In this document: positions 15,141-16,918 of the stretch, one piece after another
Layout: each line of letters opens with the position of its first letter
Position numbering within the stretch: the stretch's first letter is position 1
NCBI GenBank assembly: GCA_046261875.1
Contig: JBHENW010000043.1
Span: forward strand, 1-16,918
From: JBHENW01 sp046261875
GTDB lineage: Bacteria; Acidobacteriota; Thermoanaerobaculia; UBA5066; Gp7-AA6
Direction of reading: 5' to 3'
Length of the DNA stretch: 16,918 bases
Program-made: the position numbers and the translations under genes
The notes under the pieces: model-generated
What the model was told of the DNA's origin: nothing
The model's input: only the letters and a program-made list of their open reading frames with translations
The model's database searches: none

Positions 15141-16404
15141 ATCGCAGGGCTTCCATCGGAGCGAGCCGGCTCGCCTTGAACGCCGGGTAGAGCGCAAAGA
15201 GGAAGCCGAAGGAAGCCGCCAGGACGAACGCGAGCAGGAAGCTCTTCGGGTCCATGTAGAGCGGCACGCCCAGGATCAGGGTGATCGCCTTGGAGAAACC
15301 GATCCCGAGGAGGAGGCCGACGGCGCCGCCGACGCTCGTGAGGACGAGCGCCTCGGTCATGAACTCCTTGAAGACCTCCCTGCCGGAGGCACCGATGGCC
15401 ATCTTGACGCCGACCTCGCGGATGCGCTCCTTGAGCGTCGCCATCTGCACGTTGACGTTGACCATCCCGCCGCCGAGCAGCGAAAGGATCCCGGAGAGCA
15501 TGAAGATGATGTCGTACCCGTCCCCCTGCTCCTGCTGCTTCCGGATGCGGGCCCGCACGTCGTCGAGGCGGAAGTCCTCCTGCTGCCGGTGGTTCGCCTT
15601 GAGCAGCGCGGATAGCTCTTTCGAGAACGTCTCCATGGCATTCATGTCGCGGATGCGGAAGGTCACCCGGTCCAACCGGCGGTACTGGTCCCCTTCGAAC
15701 CGTCGCGTCACGAGCGTCGTCGGGATGGCGATGATCCGGTTGCGCCAGCGGAAGACGTTGCGTCCCTCCTTGCGGAAGTAAAAGGCGCGCTCCTTGAGCA
15801 CGCCGACGACCCGGACCGGGACGTTGCCGATGCGGAGGACCTTGCCAAGCGCATTTCCGTCGGGGAAGAAGGCCTGGACGGCCTCGCTCCCCAGAATCGC
15901 CACCGGTGCCCCGCGATCGATTTCCTCGACGGTGAAGTTGCGCCCCTCCGCGATCTGATAACCCTCCGTTGCGAGGAAATCGCCCCCGATCCCCCGGATT
16001 TCCCGCTCCCGGTCGGAGAAGGGGGAGCGGACCCGCGCCTTGGCGAGCTTCTGGACGGCGACGCCGTCGAGCGACTTCGTGTCGAGCTCCCCTCCCTCGT
16101 CCGCGTCGTGCTGCCGCAGTCCCAGGTTCGCCGTCTCCAAAGCGGACGGAGTCGTCCCGTCCTGCACCGGCGCGAGCGGCTGGACGTTGAGCTTGTCCAG
16201 GCCCCCCAGCCGCACGTACAGCTCGTTGGAGCGGCGGCGCATGCTGTCGGAGATCGAGAACCCGCCGAGGACGGAGGCGACGCCGAGGACGACGCCGAGC
16301 GACTGCAGGATGGACCGCCCGAGGTTCTCGCGCATCTCGACCCAGGCGTTGCGGAGCCGTTCGCGGAAGGCGCCGGAAAAGAAGGCGCGGCGCCGCCGTC
16401 TCAT
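15133..16404 (-). CDS. MacB/FtsX-type ABC transporter permease (first of two)
   Basis: This is a 423-residue protein with the same topology as its neighbour. A basic N-terminus (MRRRRRAFFSGAF) precedes TM1 at about 31-53 (SILQSLGVVLGVASVLGGFS). A periplasmic MacB_PCD-like domain spans about 54-295, with VAILGSEAVQAFFPDGNALG and VPVRVVGVLKERAF. C-terminal helices lie at about 298-320, 350-375 and 388-408. The loop LKERIREVGVKMAIGAS (324-340) and the ending YPAFKASRLAPMEALRYE are characteristic. It has no ATPase domain of its own; that is supplied by the gene just upstream, whose stop overlaps this start by four bases (ATGA). A charged, glutamine-rich stretch lies around 271-294 of the periplasmic part. 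Role: half of an ABC export or envelope-remodelling unit. The substrate cannot be told. Confidence 0.88.
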   Translation of the reverse strand: MRRRRRAFFSGAFRERLRNAWVEMRENLGRSILQSLGVVLGVASVLGGFSISDSMRRRSNELYVRLGGLDKLNVQPLAPVQDGTTPSALETANLGLRQHDADEGGELDTKSLDGVAVQKLAKARVRSPFSDREREIRGIGGDFLATEGYQIAEGRNFTVEEIDRGAPVAILGSEAVQAFFPDGNALGKVLRIGNVPVRVVGVLKERAFYFRKEGRNVFRWRNRIIAIPTTLVTRRFEGDQYRRLDRVTFRIRDMNAMETFSKELSALLKANHRQQEDFRLDDVRARIRKQQEQGDGYDIIFMLSGILSLLGGGMVNVNVQMATLKERIREVGVKMAIGASGREVFKEFMTEALVLTSVGGAVGLLLGIGFSKAITLILGVPLYMDPKSFLLAFVLAASFGFLFALYPAFKASRLAPMEALRYE

Positions 16405-16918
16405 GCGACCTTTTCGGTGGGGTCGGCGATCCTCCCGTCGTGGATCTCGACCTGGCGCTGCGCCATGGCCGCGATGGACAGGTCGTGGGTCACGATGAGG
16501 ATCGTGTTGCCCTGGCGGTGGAGGTCCGAGAACAGCTCGAGGACTTCGTGGCCGGTCTTCGAGTCCAGCGCTCCGGTCGGCTCGTCGGCGAGAAGCATCA
16601 CCGGGTTGTTGGCGAGGGCGCGCGCCACGGCGACGCGCTGGCGCTGTCCGCCGGACAGCGCTCCGGGCAGGACTTTCGCCTTCTCCGGGATCCCGACGCG
16701 CTCGAGCATCTCCATCGCCCGGCGCCGCCGCTCCTTGCGCGGGATGCCGGCGTAGAGCATCGGCAGCTCGACGTTGCGCAGGACGGACGCCTTCGGCAGC
16801 AAGTTGTAGAGCTGGAAGACGAACCCGATCTTCTCGTTGCGGATGCGGGCGAGCTCGGATCCGGACAGGGTCTCGACGCGCTGGCCGTCGAAAGCGTACG
16901 TGCCGCTCGTGGGCGAGT
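16401..16918 (-). CDS. ABC transporter ATP-binding protein, MacB/LolD type (start outside the window)
   Basis: The gene is cut by the right edge of the window. The frame is open to the end, and the first readable residues are SPTSGTYAFDGQRVE, followed by the Q-loop IGFVFQLYNLLPKASVLRNV. The ABC signature ALSGGQRQRVAVARAL lies near 16661-16614, Walker B VMLLADEPTGALDS near 16601-16560, and the H-loop TILIVTHD near 16504-16481. It ends IHDGRIADPTEKVA. Walker A should lie just outside. The sequence type (GALDS, QLYNLLP) is that of the MacB/LolD/FtsE export group. It powers the two permeases encoded directly downstream, the first of which it overlaps by four bases. A MacA-like periplasmic adaptor gene is often found next to such units and could lie beyond the window, but this is not visible. 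Confidence 0.92.
   Translation of the reverse strand, partial: SPTSGTYAFDGQRVETLSGSELARIRNEKIGFVFQLYNLLPKASVLRNVELPMLYAGIPRKERRRRAMEMLERVGIPEKAKVLPGALSGGQRQRVAVARALANNPVMLLADEPTGALDSKTGHEVLELFSDLHRQGNTILIVTHDLSIAAMAQRQVEIHDGRIADPTEKVA

Noticed and set aside
15141..15197. Earlier start of the second permease at ATG 15197
   Set aside because: The added Arg-rich 19 residues are out-of-frame reading of the upstream permease end; the overlapping ATG at 15140 fits coupled translation.

Overview
The window is GC-rich and densely coded, with ten genes and no gene-free stretch longer than about 150 bases. The mix suggests an environmental Gram-negative bacterium, most likely of the Acidobacteriota or a nearby phylum. 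The clues are an Oar-like TonB-dependent receptor with an N-terminal carboxypeptidase-regulatory domain, split MacB-type permeases, and a very large PknB-type kinase fusion. This placement is inference from gene content only.

Left part, plus strand (1-7235). The 3' end of S-adenosylhomocysteine hydrolase (ahcY) overlaps by four bases a gene for an MtaD-type S-adenosylhomocysteine / 5'-methylthioadenosine deaminase. After 24 bases comes a 1887-residue protein. It carries a complete Ser/Thr kinase domain, a STAND-like AAA ATPase module, a short helical (TPR-like) stretch and two tandem copies of a family-5 ABC-transporter solute-binding domain (OppA/DppA type). No signal peptide or membrane segment is visible anywhere in it. 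A soluble, apparently cytoplasmic kinase with two periplasmic-type ligand-binding folds at its C-terminus is the most unusual item here.

Middle part, minus strand (10615 down to 7260), convergent with the kinase gene. A purine/uracil-type permease of the AzgA/NCS2-like group is followed by a secreted intradiol-dioxygenase-like protein, a secreted YceI-like lipid-binding protein and a VOC/PhnB-like protein. Spacing is short throughout, so they probably form one operon. The last two genes each carry a single-base frameshift, about 240 bases apart. These are either sequence errors or decaying genes.

Right part, minus strand (16918 down to 10677). An ABC ATPase (its start lies outside the window) and two MacB/FtsX-type permeases overlap end to end and form one export or envelope-remodelling ABC unit. 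Next comes a TonB-dependent receptor with its own near-consensus sigma70-type promoter, a strong ribosome binding site and a Rho-independent terminator. That terminator abuts the start codon of the downstream permease, so expression of the following operon may depend on read-through.

The minus-strand genes together suggest outer-membrane uptake, ABC-driven envelope transport and inner-membrane permease functions. The plus-strand genes join methyl-cycle by-product recycling to a candidate ligand-sensing kinase. Any functional link between the two blocks is speculative.
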